Shown here: positions 62,901 to 64,000 of the stretch, piece after piece
How positions within the stretch are numbered: the stretch's first letter is position 1
How the letters are laid out: every line of letters begins with the position of its first letter
NCBI GenBank assembly: GCA_013400155.1
Contig: VXBM01001006.1
Span: forward strand, 70,277 to 134,276
DNA: 64,000 bases
Source of the DNA: Helopsaltes ochotensis
Lineage: Eukaryota; Chordata; Aves; Passeriformes; Locustellidae
Reading direction: 5' to 3'
Notes under the pieces: generated by a model
The model's input: the letters and a program-made list of their open reading frames with translations, nothing else
Told to the model about the DNA's origin: nothing
Databases searched by the model: none
Position numbers and translations under genes: made by a program

Positions 62901-64000
62901 AGGTTACGCTACACAACTGCACAAAACTAAGCAAGAGCTATAATAAGGCAGATAAATTTTTTTGTTTTGTCACTAGATATATGCTTTTACAAGTCAGAAC
63001 AAATCTCCAGGCAGGGTAAGACAAGTCCAGCCAGCCCAAGCCAGATAGGTAAAGAGTACCTTGTCGTCAGCTAAACACAAAGCCTGAGGCCACTTGCAAG
63101 CCACAGCAATCTCATATTCATGGGTTTATAAAATTGCAATACACTTGCTAGAGAAAGTAGACACCCATCATGACTGAGGAACCATGCAAATGTGATAGAA
63201 ATCGTGGGAAAGAGGTACTTTTAAAAAATGGAATAATTCACATTTTACAAGGTCCTAGAGTTTGTATGCTTATTATAAATTGAGCTACCGAACTATCAAT
63301 AAGCATTAACTAACATAATTTAAAACATACTGACACATCACATTCAGATTTTCAGAAGGATGCAGATTCAGCTTAAGAGGGACTCCCTCAGGCACACTGC
63401 AAAACAAAGTAGATTGAAGAGGAACTCACAAGTTGAAACACATCACCCTTAAACTAAAAGAGAAAAGATTTAGACCAAATGTTAGGAAGAAATTGGTTAT
63501 GGTGAGGGTGGTGAGTCACTGAAAAAAGAAGCCTAGAGAAATTGTGGATTCCACAATTCCTGGAAGCGTTCTAGGCCAGATTAAATTGGGCTCTGGGCAA
63601 CCTGATCTAGTGGGTCGCATTCCTGCCAACAGCAGGGGGACCGCACAGCGGAAAAATTCTTAGCTTTAGAAAAAAATTAGAGCATTTTGTGATGGAACAG
63701 CTGTTCACAGACAAGGCAAAATAGAGACCTGCAACATGCCAACACACACTGCATCTGACAGTGGTTGATAGGACTACTACATCTATGACACCTGGGAGCC
63801 ACCAAAAACATCATAACTATACATTTCCATTTCTAGAACATTAGGAGCTAAAATATAACAATGAAAATTATTATCCAGTCTCTGAAGGACTGGCACATTT
63901 TCTTTAATTAGGTATGTAGTCTAGCTTTGGCCTCTCAGAAAAAAACTTCAATTACCTCCCCAGTGGTAATTAAAACCTCTTGTGTGAGCTATTATTCTTT
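59908..64000 (-). other. DOCK4: DOCK4 intron upstream of exon A (partial)
   Basis: This 4.1-kb stretch is AT-rich intron. I looked for the preceding DOCK4 exon, which should end in the first base of a glycine codon, and did not find it here, so that exon lies beyond 64000. The only recognisable element is a CR1 fragment at 63448-63640. The polypyrimidine tract and AG acceptor for exon A sit just above 59907. Nothing else is supported. Confidence 0.75.
63448..63640 (+). mobile_element. CR1 LINE fragment (3' region)
   Basis: The plus strand has the order typical of CR1 3' sequence: an 'aaaagatttagaccaaatgt' block, a 'taggaagaaattggttatgg' block, a gtgagggtggtgag block, then 'tggaagcgttctaggccaga', 'gggctctgggcaacctgatc' and 'tgccaacagcaggggga'. 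It stops before the usual terminal octamer repeats, so the 3' end is lost or diverged. It lies antisense to DOCK4 transcription. CR1 is the dominant LINE of birds and other sauropsids. Confidence 0.85.

Larger units (their letters stand above)
1..64000 (-). other. DOCK4: DOCK4 gene, internal part (18 coding exons and introns)
   Basis: The whole window lies inside one minus-strand gene. Seen: 18 exons with GT/AG borders and matching phases give about 700 consecutive codons without a stop. The peptide includes GEMRNDLYIT, KGEFEKGGKSVARNVEVTM, YLKLPFSKG, TKESFWITSFLCSTKLTQN and VLYLSDALRKNFLNENFDYK, which I recognise as DOCK4 rather than its closest paralogue DOCK3. Known of the family: DOCK4 is a DOCK-B subfamily exchange factor of about 1970 residues. 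It has an N-terminal SH3 domain, DHR-1 (membrane phosphoinositide binding), an armadillo-like helical scaffold, catalytic DHR-2 (Rac and Rap activation) and a proline-rich tail, and it acts with ELMO proteins at the plasma membrane. The window encodes roughly residues 355-1055, that is DHR-1 plus scaffold. First exons, promoter, DHR-2 and 3' UTR are outside. No exon carries a frameshift or stop. Confidence 0.96.

Noticed and set aside
59908..64000. Search for the preceding DOCK4 exon (expected to contain a SEWYQIHENII-like segment)
   Set aside because: No reverse-strand match was found; the exon must lie beyond 64000.
1..64000. A previously undescribed multi-gene system, CRISPR array, tRNA or rRNA gene
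   Set aside because: The whole window is explained as introns and exons of one vertebrate gene plus repeats. No regularly spaced repeats and no RNA-gene signatures were seen.

Overview
The window is vertebrate nuclear DNA: AT-rich, intron-dominated and with no bacterial-style open reading frames. It lies inside one large gene read on the minus strand. Eighteen internal coding exons can be placed to the base. Each has GT donor and AG acceptor sites, the phases match at every junction, and together they give 2100 bp (about 700 codons) in one continuous frame. I recognise the peptide as DOCK4 (dedicator of cytokinesis 4), a Rac/Rap guanine-nucleotide exchange factor. The part encoded runs from just before the DHR-1 (C2-like, phospholipid-binding) domain through DHR-1 and into the alpha-helical scaffold. 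The N-terminal SH3 end lies beyond 64000. The catalytic DHR-2 domain and proline-rich tail lie beyond base 1. Three CR1 LINE 3' ends, a low overall repeat load and an LTR with a 5-bp target duplication point to a bird. I cannot name the species.

Layout from gene 5' to 3' (high to low coordinate): 59908-64000 is intron with a CR1 fragment. Exon A (59782-59907) leads into DHR-1. A 15.4-kb intron (44343-59781) holds an LTR-like GC-rich tract, a long hairpin and a CR1 fragment. Exons B-E (41165-44342) encode DHR-1. After a 5.5-kb intron, exons F-J are packed into 33734-35619, with introns as short as 92 and 99 bp. A 2.1-kb intron contains a complete solo LTR (32148-32923) in the same orientation as the gene. 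Exons K-R (1911-31666) are separated by introns of 0.6-7.3 kb. These carry the longest CR1 copy (13845-14660), a MIR/CORE-SINE-like remnant (about 12236-12350), simple repeats and a decayed coding-like tract (9190-9957).

I see no second functional gene, tRNA, rRNA, CRISPR array or undescribed multi-gene system. The items most worth a second look are the sense-oriented solo LTR, the 31-bp-arm hairpin at 52098-52182, the unidentified coding-like tract near 9.2-9.96 kb, and a cluster of cysteine replacements in the DOCK4 exons relative to the human protein as I remember it.
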